Shown here: in pieces, positions 24,841 to 32,737 of the stretch
How positions within the stretch are numbered: position 1 is the first letter of the stretch
Layout: the number at the start of each line of letters is the position of its first letter
Assembly (NCBI RefSeq): GCF_015477835.1
Contig: NZ_JADLQN010000001.1
Span: 2,666,001 to 2,730,000 of the forward strand
Length of the DNA: 64,000 bases
Direction of reading: 5' to 3'
Source: Nocardia higoensis
GTDB lineage: Bacteria > Actinomycetota > Actinomycetes > Mycobacteriales > Mycobacteriaceae
The notes under the pieces: model-generated
The model's input: the letters and a program-made list of their open reading frames with translations, nothing else
The model's database searches: none
What the model was told of the DNA's origin: nothing
Made by a program: the position numbers and the translations under genes

Positions 24841-25691
24841 GAGGTGATCACCGGCACCCCGGTCGCGCCGGCCACCAGCCGCTCGAATTGATCTGGGCCG
24901 GTGGTGAATTCGCCGAGTTCGATGGTCTTGTTGGCGCCGTGGTAATCCGAGGAGCCGGTGGTGAACAGGTCGAGGTCGGCGGCGAGCCCGGTCAGCAGCG
25001 CCCGGTCGGCGTCCGAGTGGTCGGGATGGTCGACCTCCAGGCCGCCCAGCCCCAACGCGGCGAGTTCGCTGATGTCCTGCGTGGCCAGCAGCCTGCCGCG
25101 CTTGCGCGCCCTGGTGTGGGCGAGCACGCTGACCCCGCCCGCCTCCGCGATCATCCGCACCGCCCGGCGCAACGGGGTGTCGACCTTGTCGGCGTAGTAG
25201 CGCCCGTGCGGGGCGAGCAGTTCCAGGAACGCGGCGTCCACACTGGGGACCACCCCGGCCGCGACCAGCGCCCTGGCCAGATGCGGACGTCCGGCCGACG
25301 GGCCCGCGGAGGCCAGCACCTCGTCGGGGTCGATGGGCAGGCCGTCGTAGGCCATCAGCTCCGCCATCGCCCGCAGCCGATCGGTCCGCTCCGCGCGCAA
25401 CCGCTCGCGTTCCTCGGCGAAAGCGCGGTCGGACGGGTCGAAGAGGTAGGCCAGCAGGTGCACGGCCACCGGGTAGCCGTCCTCGCCCTGCCCCACGCAC
25501 GACATCTCCATCCCGCGCACCAGGGTGAGGCCGGCGGGCAGCGCGTCGACGGCCTCGGCCCAGCCCGCGGTGGTGTCGTGATCGGTGATGGCCACGACGT
25601 CGAGCCCGGCGGCGGCCGCGTTGGCGACCAGTTCGGCCGGTGAGTCGGTGCCGTCGGAGGCGGTGGAATGGGTATGCAAGTCGATGCGCAC
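24837..25691 (-). CDS. PHP-domain phosphoesterase (TrpH/RNase AM-like)
   Basis: 284 residues from GTG. The metal-binding motifs of the PHP fold are all present: DLHTHSTASDGTDSP at the N-terminus, AITDHDTTAGW, GMEMSC, a central His (LAHTRARKR) and a final SDYHG. This order matches the YciV/TrpH group, of which the E. coli member (RNase AM) is a 5'-3' nuclease acting on short RNAs and 3',5'-bisphosphonucleotides. It probably acts on RNA ends or small phosphoesters in the cytoplasm. The downstream small membrane gene overlaps it by 4 nt. Confidence 0.88.
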   Translation of the reverse strand: MRIDLHTHSTASDGTDSPAELVANAAAAGLDVVAITDHDTTAGWAEAVDALPAGLTLVRGMEMSCVGQGEDGYPVAVHLLAYLFDPSDRAFAEERERLRAERTDRLRAMAELMAYDGLPIDPDEVLASAGPSAGRPHLARALVAAGVVPSVDAAFLELLAPHGRYYADKVDTPLRRAVRMIAEAGGVSVLAHTRARKRGRLLATQDISELAALGLGGLEVDHPDHSDADRALLTGLAADLDLFTTGSSDYHGANKTIELGEFTTGPDQFERLVAGATGVPVITS

Positions 25692-25765
25692 ACATCCAGT
25701 CTTACAGCGCAGGCCGCCCGTTCCGCACCCGCGGTGTGACCGGCGAGCGACGCGGCGCCTCGGGA

Positions 25766-26344
25766 CTAGAGCGCGGCCGCGCCGCGGCCGGGGTCGCGCA
25801 CATCGATGCCCGCCTCGGCCCACGCGTCGCGCAACGCCTGCGCGCCACGCACCCGCACCCAAGCCGCTTCCGTCGCGGTCACCGGGGTGACCGCCAGACA
25901 GCGCACCGCCTCGGCGGGTTCGGGTAGCGTCACCGGCTCGATCTCGCTCTCGCCGAGCAGTACCGCGGTGAACGAGGAGCCCTGCCACAGCTGTTCGCCC
26001 AGATCCAGCAGGGCGTCGGCCTGCAACACCACGCCTTCCACGGCGGGACTGGCGACCAGCACACCCAACGCCCTGGCCACGCCGGGCAGGGCCGTGCCCG
26101 AGCGCACGCTGAGCACCAGTTCCACCCTGGGGCCGCGCACCGGGTCGGCGACCGGATCGTTGGGGTCACCCATCGGATGACGTGACCCGCCCAGGGTGAC
26201 GTAGTGCACGACGTCGCCCTCGGCGATGCGCAGGATCTCGATCGGTTCGAGACCGAGGAAGGTCACCGACGCCGAATCCACGCCGGAGGCGTCCACGCCG
26301 AAGTGCTCGAGCACTCCGGTGCGGACCCGGTCCAGAACGTCCAT
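25766..26344 (-). CDS. Suppressor-of-fused-domain protein
   Basis: 192 residues. The SUFU-like fold is suggested by IEILRIAEGDVVHYVTLGGSRHPM, then RVELVLSVRSGTALPGVARALGVLVASPAVEGVVLQADALLDLGEQLWQGSSFTAVLLGE. Actinobacterial members are common and of unknown function, often near toxins or stress genes. It lies 2 bp downstream of the general stress protein gene, so the two form an operon. Related genes occur in the Rv1230-Rv1234 neighbourhood of mycobacteria. Confidence 0.72.
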   Translation of the reverse strand: MDVLDRVRTGVLEHFGVDASGVDSASVTFLGLEPIEILRIAEGDVVHYVTLGGSRHPMGDPNDPVADPVRGPRVELVLSVRSGTALPGVARALGVLVASPAVEGVVLQADALLDLGEQLWQGSSFTAVLLGESEIEPVTLPEPAEAVRCLAVTPVTATEAAWVRVRGAQALRDAWAEAGIDVRDPGRGAAAL

Positions 26345-26346
26345 GC

Positions 26347-26838
26347 TCAGATCGCCAGGCGCGCGAGCATGTCACGAGCCTGCTCGGCGGTCTTCGGGTC
26401 GCACAGCACGTCGTAGCGACCGGCCACCAACTGCATGCTGGAGGCGAAGTCCCGCTGACCTCTGGTCGCCGCGTACGGGATCGAGGTCGAGATGACGCCG
26501 AAGATGATGCCGCCGATCAGGCCGACGGCCAGCGGGCCGAAGGCGCTGCCGGTGGTGAACAAGCTCAGCAGCAGACCGAGGAACAGGCCGAGCCAGGCGC
26601 CGGAGACGATGCCCCCGCCGATGACCTTGCCCCAGGTGAGCCGGTAGAGAACCCGTTCGACCTGCATCAGGTCGACGCCGACGATGGTGACGTTCTGTAC
26701 CGGGAACTGGTTGTCGGCCAGGTAGTCCACGGCCCGCTGCGCCTCGGCGTAGGTGGGATAGGACCCCACCGGCCAGCCCGAGGGCGGCGTCGGCAGACCC
26801 GAGCGGGCGTTGTTCGCGCTACCGAGTGGGTTCGTCAT
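26347..26838 (-). CDS. General-stress-protein 17M-like membrane protein
   Basis: 163 residues. The N-terminal YflT/17M-like domain is visible in GSYPTYAEAQRAVDYLADNQFPVQNVTIVGVDLMQVERVLYRLTWGKV, followed by two glycine-rich membrane helices (ARGVSGAWLGLFLGLLLSLF-like, then FGPLAVGLIGGIIFGVIS). The C-terminal soluble tail ends in KTAEQARDMLARLAI. It matches a conserved mycobacterial protein (Rv1234-like) in the same neighbourhood. Role in stress unknown. First gene of a two-gene operon with the SUFU-domain protein. Confidence 0.78.
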   Translation of the reverse strand: MTNPLGSANNARSGLPTPPSGWPVGSYPTYAEAQRAVDYLADNQFPVQNVTIVGVDLMQVERVLYRLTWGKVIGGGIVSGAWLGLFLGLLLSLFTTGSAFGPLAVGLIGGIIFGVISTSIPYAATRGQRDFASSMQLVAGRYDVLCDPKTAEQARDMLARLAI

Positions 26839-26926
26839 AAGGCCATTATGGCTGCCACGCGCACCGACACGCCGCGCGCACCACGCCCACGGTGTCCGAT
26901 GTGTCCGAATTCTCGATCGGGCTCGC

Positions 26927-27871
26927 TCACTCCGGCGGGGTGAACGAGGTCGTGCGGGCCATCCCCGCCGCGCGCCCCTTCTCCGCGATGACCACGGCCA
27001 TCTTGGCGCTGGCTTCGTCGATCATCTCGTCGCCGAGCATCACCGCGCCGCGCGCGCCACCCGCGCCGGAGGTGTAGTGGGCATAGGCGTCGAGGATCTC
27101 CTCGGCGCGGTCGTAGTCGGCCTGGCGCGGGCTGAAGATCTCGTTGGCGGCCTCGATCTGGGTCGGATGCAGCACCCATTTGCCGTCGAAGCCCAGCGCC
27201 GCGGTGCGCGCGGCCGCCCGGCGGAATCCGTCGAGATCGCGGATCTGCAGGTAGGGGCCGTCGATCGCCTGCAGACCGTGTGCGCGGGCGGCGAGCAGGA
27301 TGGTCATCAGGATGTGGTGGTAGGCGTCGCCGGGTTCATAGCCCTGCGGCTGCTCGCCGACCACCAGGGTGCGCATATTGATACTCGCCATGAAATCGGC
27401 GGGCCCGAACACCAGCGCCTGCACGCGCGGGCTGGCGGTGGCGATCTCGTCGATATTGCGCAGGCCGAGCGCGTTCTCCAGTTGCGGCTCGATGCCGATG
27501 CGGCCGACCTCGAGTCCGCACGCGCGTTCGAGCTGGGTGAGCAGTAGATCCAGCGCCCGGACCTGACCGGCGTCGGTGACTTTCGGCAGCAGGATGGCGT
27601 CGATCGCCGCGCCCGCGCCCTCCACGACGGAGATCACATCGCTGTAGGTCCACTGTGTGGTCCAGTCGTTGACCCGCACGACCCGCAACTGCGGCCCCCA
27701 GCCCGGCTCGTTGAGCGCCGCCACGATGTTCGCCCTGGCCACGGCCTTGGCCACCGGCGCGACGGCATCCTCGAGATCGAGGAACACCTCGTCGACGGGC
27801 AGGCCCTTGGCCTTCTCGATCATCTTCGGATTGCTGCCTGGCACCGCCAGAACCGAGCGACGTGGCTTCAT
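26927..27871 (-). CDS. HpcH/HpaI-CitE family CoA ester lyase
   Basis: 314 residues from ATG with AGGAGG upstream. CitE-like TIM-barrel landmarks: RRSVLAVPGSNPKM, then VDEVFLDLEDAVAP (metal Asp/Glu), QLRVVRVND, IDAILLPKV, IGIEPQLENALGL, LVFGPADFMAS and GKWVLHPTQIE. Members cleave or form C-C bonds of CoA esters such as citramalyl-, malyl- or beta-methylmalyl-CoA. No citrate-lyase alpha or gamma subunit is present, so it is a stand-alone lyase. Divergent from the MgtE-like gene, with a short shared promoter region. Confidence 0.88.
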   Translation of the reverse strand: MKPRRSVLAVPGSNPKMIEKAKGLPVDEVFLDLEDAVAPVAKAVARANIVAALNEPGWGPQLRVVRVNDWTTQWTYSDVISVVEGAGAAIDAILLPKVTDAGQVRALDLLLTQLERACGLEVGRIGIEPQLENALGLRNIDEIATASPRVQALVFGPADFMASINMRTLVVGEQPQGYEPGDAYHHILMTILLAARAHGLQAIDGPYLQIRDLDGFRRAAARTAALGFDGKWVLHPTQIEAANEIFSPRQADYDRAEEILDAYAHYTSGAGGARGAVMLGDEMIDEASAKMAVVIAEKGRAAGMARTTSFTPPE

Positions 27872-27925
27872 TGCGCCTCCTGTGTTGCGACGACCGGTGG
27901 CCCGCGAACCTCTAGCCTGGCAAGC

Positions 27926-29206
27926 ATGGCAGCAACCAGGGTGTACGTCGCCAGGCTGGCCGGCCTGGTGGTGCTCGGACCGGACGGTGAGTCTATCGGC
28001 CGTATCCGCGACGTCGTCGTGGCCGTCCGCTACGACCGGCAGCATCCCCGGGTCCACGGCTTGGTGGTCGAATTGCCGACCCGGCGGCGGATTTTCGTGC
28101 CCATGCTGCGGGTGACCTCAATCGAGCCGGGCATGGTCACGCTCAACACCGGCACCGTCAGCCTGCGCCGATTCCAGCAACGGCCCGGCGAGATGCTGGC
28201 GCTGGCCCAGATCGTCGACTCCAAGGTGCGCGTGGACGATCCGGAACTGCCCGACCTGTCCGGGGTCGACGTGTTCGTCATCGATCTGGGCATCGAGCAG
28301 ATCCGGACCCGGGATTGGCACGTCAGCCGGGTGGCGGTACGCGGTCATCGCCGGATCGGGCGGCGCCGCGAAGTGCATGTGGTGGACTGGAAGCAGGTCA
28401 CCGGCCTGACGCCGTACGAACTCGGCAGGCCGGGGCAGGACGTCACCCAGTTGCTCGGCCAGTTCGAGGGATTGCGCGCCGCCGACGTGGCGCACCTGCT
28501 GCGCGAACTGCCGGAGAAGCGCCGCGTCGAGGTCGCCGTGGCGCTCGACGACGAACGCCTGGCCGACGTGGTGCAGGAGCTACCCGACGACGACCAGATC
28601 GATCTGCTCGGCCACCTCGAGGTGCACCGCGCCGCCGACCTGCTCGAAGCGATGGATCCCGACGACGCGGCCGACCTGCTCGGCGAATTGCCCACCGGGG
28701 AACGCGAATCGCTGCTGGCGCTGATGGATCCCGAGGAATCCGAACCGGTCCGGCGGCTGCTGCAGCACTCGCCCGACACCGCGGGCGGTCTGATGACCCC
28801 GCGCCCGATCGCGGTCACCGCGTCCACGACCGTCGCCGAGGCACTGGCGCGGGTGCGCAATCCCGATCTGACGCCCGCGCTCGCCTCGATCGTCTTCGTG
28901 GTCCGCCCGCCGACCGCGACCCCCACCGGCAGGTATCTGGGTTGCGTACACACCCAGCAACTTCTCCGCGAGCCGCCCGCGCACCTGGTCGGCGGCATCG
29001 TCGACACCGATCTCGCGCCGTTGCGCCCGGACGCCACGCTCGGCGCCGTCACCCGCTATCTGGCCACCTACAACCTGGTGTGCGGACCGGTCGTCGACCG
29101 CGAGAACCACCTGCTCGGCGCGGTGAGCGTGGACGACGTGCTCGACCACCTGCTGCCCGAGGACTGGCGCGAGACCGAACAGCGCGAGGGGGTGGCCGCG
29201 CCATGA
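27926..29206 (+). CDS. Soluble MgtE N-terminal domain plus CBS-domain protein
   Basis: 426 residues. An N-terminal PRC-barrel-like region (RVYVARLAGLVVLGPDGESIGRIRDVVVAV) is followed by the superhelical MgtE N domain: repeats with DVAHLLRELPEKRRVEVAVALDDERLADVVQELPDDDQIDLLGHL and MDPDDAADLLGELP. Then come two CBS motifs, with TAGGLMTPRPI-like GGLMTPRPIAVTAS and the closing GAVSVDDVLDHLLP. The membrane channel domain of MgtE is missing. It may sense Mg2+ or nucleotides for a partner. The DUF1003 membrane gene overlaps its stop (ATGA) and could be that partner. TAGCCT 7 nt before the ATG suggests a leaderless mRNA. Rv1232c-like. Confidence 0.85.
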   Translation: MAATRVYVARLAGLVVLGPDGESIGRIRDVVVAVRYDRQHPRVHGLVVELPTRRRIFVPMLRVTSIEPGMVTLNTGTVSLRRFQQRPGEMLALAQIVDSKVRVDDPELPDLSGVDVFVIDLGIEQIRTRDWHVSRVAVRGHRRIGRRREVHVVDWKQVTGLTPYELGRPGQDVTQLLGQFEGLRAADVAHLLRELPEKRRVEVAVALDDERLADVVQELPDDDQIDLLGHLEVHRAADLLEAMDPDDAADLLGELPTGERESLLALMDPEESEPVRRLLQHSPDTAGGLMTPRPIAVTASTTVAEALARVRNPDLTPALASIVFVVRPPTATPTGRYLGCVHTQQLLREPPAHLVGGIVDTDLAPLRPDATLGAVTRYLATYNLVCGPVVDRENHLLGAVSVDDVLDHLLPEDWRETEQREGVAAP

Positions 29207-29796
29207 CCGACAAGACCGGTTCGCGCCAGCGTCTGGACACTCCCATGCTGACCCGCTACCGGGTCGGCTGGGATGCCGAAGCCCTCGCGCGCAGCAGCGA
29301 ACAGGTGGCCCGCTTCCTCGGCACCGGCCGCTACCTGGCCATCCAGACCGTGCTCGTGGTGGTCTGGATCCTGCTCAACGTGTTCGCGGTGTCGCTGCGC
29401 TGGGACCCCTACCCGTTCATCCTGCTCAACCTGGCCTTCTCCACCCAGGCCGCCTACGCCGCGCCGCTGATCCTGCTCGCGCAGAACCGGCAGGACAATC
29501 GCGACCGGGTCTCGCTGGAGGAGGACCGGATGCGGGCGGCGCAGACCAAGGCCGACACCGAGTTCCTCGCCAGGGAGCTGGCGGCGCTGCGACTGGCCGT
29601 CGGCGATGTCGCGACCCGCGACTATCTGCGCCGCGAACTGGACGAAGTACGCGAACTGCTCGAACGCATCGAGGCCGCGACCGGTCCGGCGGACGGCGAG
29701 GCGCGGCCACCGAAATCGGGCAAGTCCAGGAAGAAAGGCGCGACCACCGGCGGTTCAGCGAAGATCCAGCACACCACCGCCGTCGCCGACGATTGA
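29203..29796 (+). CDS. DUF1003 membrane protein
   Basis: 197 residues. The DUF1003 core is clear: ARSSEQVARFLGTGRYLAIQTVLVVVWILLNV, then WDPYPFILLNLAFSTQAAYAAPLILLAQNRQDNRDR. Two membrane helices are followed by a long charged coiled coil (about 100-165) and a Lys/Ser-rich tail. The ATG overlaps the stop of the MgtE-N/CBS gene, so the two products are made together and probably interact. Function unknown, with an ion-related role plausible from the partner. Rv1231c-like. Confidence 0.87.
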   Translation: MTDKTGSRQRLDTPMLTRYRVGWDAEALARSSEQVARFLGTGRYLAIQTVLVVVWILLNVFAVSLRWDPYPFILLNLAFSTQAAYAAPLILLAQNRQDNRDRVSLEEDRMRAAQTKADTEFLARELAALRLAVGDVATRDYLRRELDEVRELLERIEAATGPADGEARPPKSGKSRKKGATTGGSAKIQHTTAVADD

Positions 29797-29915
29797 TCGG
29801 AAATGCTCAACAACATACTGACTCGTGGGTAGCCTGGTGAGCGTTGTCCGAAGCGCGCCTGGGGCAAGTGGTGGTGCCGGGCCGCTCCCACGACGTAGAG
29901 GAATGGTGTGGCCGA

Positions 29916-31364
29916 ATGCGCGTTTCTGCTCCGATAACGATGTCGGCCCTCGTCATTGCCGGTCTGGTCGTCACAGGTTCGGTGGCCGACGATCCCGCCT
30001 CCGACGATCCCCCCACGACGCGGGAGGCCGTGCTGGCCGCCGCCTCGGCCGATCCGCGCACGCACGATCCCGCGGCGACGGATCCCGACTCGACATCCTC
30101 TGCCACGGTCGGACTTCTGCCGGTCGCCCCGGAGACCTCCCGCAAACTTCGAGCAATGGATCCGACGGCGGACGCGGGCCTGCCGGCGTTCGCCGGAACG
30201 GTCCCCCTACGTGAGATCTCCCTCCCCGCTACCGGCGGCGTGCTCGGCATCCCGGAAATCGTGCTGGCGGCCTACCGCAATGCCGAATTGGCGATGGAAT
30301 CCGCGATGCCCGGCTGCGGACTGCGCTGGAACCTGCTGGCAGGCATCGGCCGCATCGAATCCGCGCACGCGAGCAGCGGCCGCACCGACGCCGCGGGCAC
30401 CACGGTCTCGCCGATCTTCGGCCCGGCACTGGACGGGACACTGCCGGGCAACGAGATCATCAAGGCGGCCGACGGCGGGTACGTGCGCGCGATCGGCCCG
30501 ATGCAGTTCCTCCCCTCCACCTGGAGCCGCTATTCCGCGGACGGCAACGGCGACGGCGTCGCCGACCCGCACAATGTCTTCGATTCGGCCCTGGCCGCGG
30601 GGAAATACCTGTGCTCCGGCGGACTGGATCTCACCGATCCGCAGCAGGAACTGCGCGCGGTGCTGCGCTACAACAATTCGATGGCCTATGCCGCCGACGT
30701 GCTGAGCTGGTCGGCCGCGTACCGCACCGGCGGCGCGCCCAGGCAGGTCACGATCGCCCCGGAGCTGATCCCGCCGGGCTCGGCCCCCATCCTGGCCGCG
30801 CCGACCCCGGACATGAGCGCGGTCGGCACCGAGGCGCCCACGACCACGCCCGCGCCGAAGGACCCCACCGAACTGCCGCCGGGCACCACGCTCACCCCGG
30901 GCGCCACGCCCGAGCAGACCATGATCCACATCCCCGGCCTGCCGCCCATCCCCTGCGGCATCTTCTGCCCGCCGCCCGCACCGGCCGACCCCTGCGTGGA
31001 AGCGGCGGTTCCGGCGCCGATGCCCGACCCCGTCGTACCCGCGCGACCGCTCTCGCCCGGCCGCGAATTCGGCGCCCAGCAGTCGGCGCCCGCCGAGCAG
31101 GCCGGTCAGCCCGATCCCGCATGCCGGCAGCCGCAGGTGCAGCCCGCCGCACCGGAGTCCGCCGCACCCCAGCAGGCGGCACCCCAGCAGGCGGCACCGG
31201 CCGCACCGGCCGAGCCCACGCCCGCGCCGGAATCGACGACGCCCCCCGAACCACAGCCCACGCCGGTCGCGCCCACACCGCCCCCCGCGCCCGCCATCAC
31301 GCTGCCGTTCGGCATCACCATTCCGCTGCCGCCCGCGCCCGCACCGGTTCCGCCGCAGGGCTGA
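29916..31364 (+). CDS. Secreted lytic transglycosylase with proline-rich C-terminus
   Basis: 482 residues from MRVSAPITM, which gives a proper signal peptide ending near GSVADDP. The catalytic domain (about 105-290) is the MltB/SLT_2 type: GCGLRWNLLAGIGRIESAHA with catalytic Glu148, then AIGPMQFLPSTWSRY, DGNGDGVADPHNVFDSALAAGKYLC and LRYNNSMAYAADVL. The remaining ~190 residues are Pro/Ala-rich with QQAAPQQAAP repeats, probably wall-spanning and disordered. It cleaves the glycan strand of peptidoglycan to 1,6-anhydroMurNAc ends. A paralogue lacking the tail follows. Rv1230c-like. Two Cys pairs may form disulphides. Confidence 0.87.
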   Translation: MRVSAPITMSALVIAGLVVTGSVADDPASDDPPTTREAVLAAASADPRTHDPAATDPDSTSSATVGLLPVAPETSRKLRAMDPTADAGLPAFAGTVPLREISLPATGGVLGIPEIVLAAYRNAELAMESAMPGCGLRWNLLAGIGRIESAHASSGRTDAAGTTVSPIFGPALDGTLPGNEIIKAADGGYVRAIGPMQFLPSTWSRYSADGNGDGVADPHNVFDSALAAGKYLCSGGLDLTDPQQELRAVLRYNNSMAYAADVLSWSAAYRTGGAPRQVTIAPELIPPGSAPILAAPTPDMSAVGTEAPTTTPAPKDPTELPPGTTLTPGATPEQTMIHIPGLPPIPCGIFCPPPAPADPCVEAAVPAPMPDPVVPARPLSPGREFGAQQSAPAEQAGQPDPACRQPQVQPAAPESAAPQQAAPQQAAPAAPAEPTPAPESTTPPEPQPTPVAPTPPPAPAITLPFGITIPLPPAPAPVPPQG

Positions 31365-31457
31365 GCACGCCGCAGGGGCTGTGTACGCCGCAGAAGCTGA
31401 GTACGCCGCAGATCCGAGCACTTCCGCAGGGCTCAGCACGCCGCAGGGCCGAGTACA
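31352..31457 (+). repeat. Six imperfect 17-18-bp tandem repeats across the transglycosylase stop codon
   Basis: Units begin at 31352, 31369, 31387, 31405, 31422 and 31440 and share gCCGCAGnnncTGAGnAC. The first unit contains the gene's TGA stop, and later units carry related TGA or CGA triplets. Indels here could extend or shorten the proline-rich tail. Confidence 0.75.
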
Positions 31458-31711
31458 CAGCCGGACCTCACCCCGCCGCTACGACCGGGCCGACCGCCCC
31501 ACTTACGGTCGGCTCCGATCGCGACTCCCTACCCGCGCGGCAGAAGATGTGCGGTACAGCGACTCTCGGCACACGCGACACCAGGACACCGCGCGAGGGC
31601 GGCCCTGCTCCGAAGGCCGGACGGAGCACCTGATTCCTCGGCGGCGCCGAATCCGACCGGACGGAACCCACCGCACGGGATGAATTCGCGCGAATAACCG
31701 GTTTCATGCTT
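31458..31711. other. Intergenic region between the two transglycosylase genes
   Basis: No gene seen. Frames through here are continuations of the repeat region without ribosome binding sites. It ends at the regulatory region of the second transglycosylase. Confidence 0.5.
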
Positions 31712-31866
31712 GTTACACATCACGAAGGGGTAACGAAAAGATCTCGGATGCTGTAACCTCTCTCTCGTCTACACAGGAGCCCGGTGCCATCAGCGGGTGA
31801 AACTTCGTTATCGCGTTGTGCCGCACCGGATTCCTCGGCTGGTCGTTCGAGGAGGGTCACCACACC
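31712..31866 (+). promoter_or_regulatory. Promoter and structured leader of the second transglycosylase
   Basis: GTTAC (31712), GGGTAACG (31728-31735) and TGTAACC (31752-31758) are spaced GTnAC elements like those bound by MtrA-type regulators of wall hydrolases. Further down, TTCCTCG (31831-31837) can pair with CGAGGAG (31848-31854), which includes the ribosome binding site GGAGGG. The leader could thus mask translation. Both readings are inference. Confidence 0.4.
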
Positions 31867-32718
31867 GTGGGGCGTCATCGTAAGCAGTCCCCCGCGCCGG
31901 TCCGGCGCGGTTCCGTTCTCGCACTCACCGGATTGGTACCGGCCGGGCTGGTCACCTGCGCGGCCACCTCGGGGCTCGACGGCGACGCCGGCATCCTGCC
32001 GGTGGCCGACGGCAGCGCCGGGCCGGGCACGGAGGCCTTCGGCGCCGCGGCACTCGATGTGGACGAACAACTCACCCACGCGCTGGCCGCCCAGCACACC
32101 AAGCCCAAGCCGCAGGTGAAAAGCGTTGCGCTGTCCGGTGATCGGGTGGCCGCCGATCTGCCGAAGGGCACGCTCGGCATGCCCGGCATCTCCGAGGCCG
32201 CCTACCGGGCCGCCGAACAGACCCTGGCCGCCGAGGACCCGCAGTGCCACATGCCGTGGACGATGCTGGCCGGCATCGGCCGGGTGGAGTCGACGCACGC
32301 GTTCGGCGGCAAGGCCGACGCCGAGGGCAATCCGCTGAAGCCGGTCTACGGGCCGGTGCTCGACGGCTCGCTGGCGGGCAACGCCGTGATCTACGACAGC
32401 GACAACGGCAATCTCGACGGGCTGTCCGGCTACGACCGCGCGGTCGGGCCCATGCAGTTCCTTCCCGAGACCTGGAAGCGCTACGCCGCCGACGGCAACG
32501 ACGACGGCATCGCCGACCCGCAGAACCTCTACGACGCGGCGCTGACCACCGGAAAGTACCTCTGCGACGGCGGCCTGGACATGCGTGATCTGTCCCAGCA
32601 GAGCCGCGCGATCCTGCGTTACAACAACTCGATGGCCTACGTCGCGAATGTCATGGCGTGGGAGAACGCCTACGCCAACGAGGTCGCGCCCCAGCCCGCG
32701 CAGCTGCCGCGAATCTAG
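31867..32718 (+). CDS. Second secreted lytic transglycosylase (short paralogue)
   Basis: 283 residues from GTG with GGAGGG 10 nt upstream. The signal peptide has a basic start (GRHRKQSPAPVRRG) and hydrophobic SVLALTGLVPAGLVTCAAT. The catalytic domain matches the preceding paralogue: MPWTMLAGIGRVESTHAFGG with Glu141, then VGPMQFLPETWKRYAADGNDDGIADPQNLYDAAL and LRYNNSMAYVANVMAWE. It has no proline-rich tail, so it may diffuse or act nearer the membrane. A spaced GTnAC array and a hairpin over its ribosome binding site suggest separate regulation from the first copy. Confidence 0.87.
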   Translation: MGRHRKQSPAPVRRGSVLALTGLVPAGLVTCAATSGLDGDAGILPVADGSAGPGTEAFGAAALDVDEQLTHALAAQHTKPKPQVKSVALSGDRVAADLPKGTLGMPGISEAAYRAAEQTLAAEDPQCHMPWTMLAGIGRVESTHAFGGKADAEGNPLKPVYGPVLDGSLAGNAVIYDSDNGNLDGLSGYDRAVGPMQFLPETWKRYAADGNDDGIADPQNLYDAALTTGKYLCDGGLDMRDLSQQSRAILRYNNSMAYVANVMAWENAYANEVAPQPAQLPRI

Positions 32719-32737
32719 AACGCCTAAAATTCCGGGC

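Noticed and set aside
31741..31866. Possible ydaO/yuaA (c-di-AMP) riboswitch before the second transglycosylase
   Set aside because: The gene type fits and GGGTGAA and a CCGCACCGG-like segment occur, but I could not find the conserved ACAGCUAAC core or a consistent set of stems, so it is kept only as a possible structured leader.
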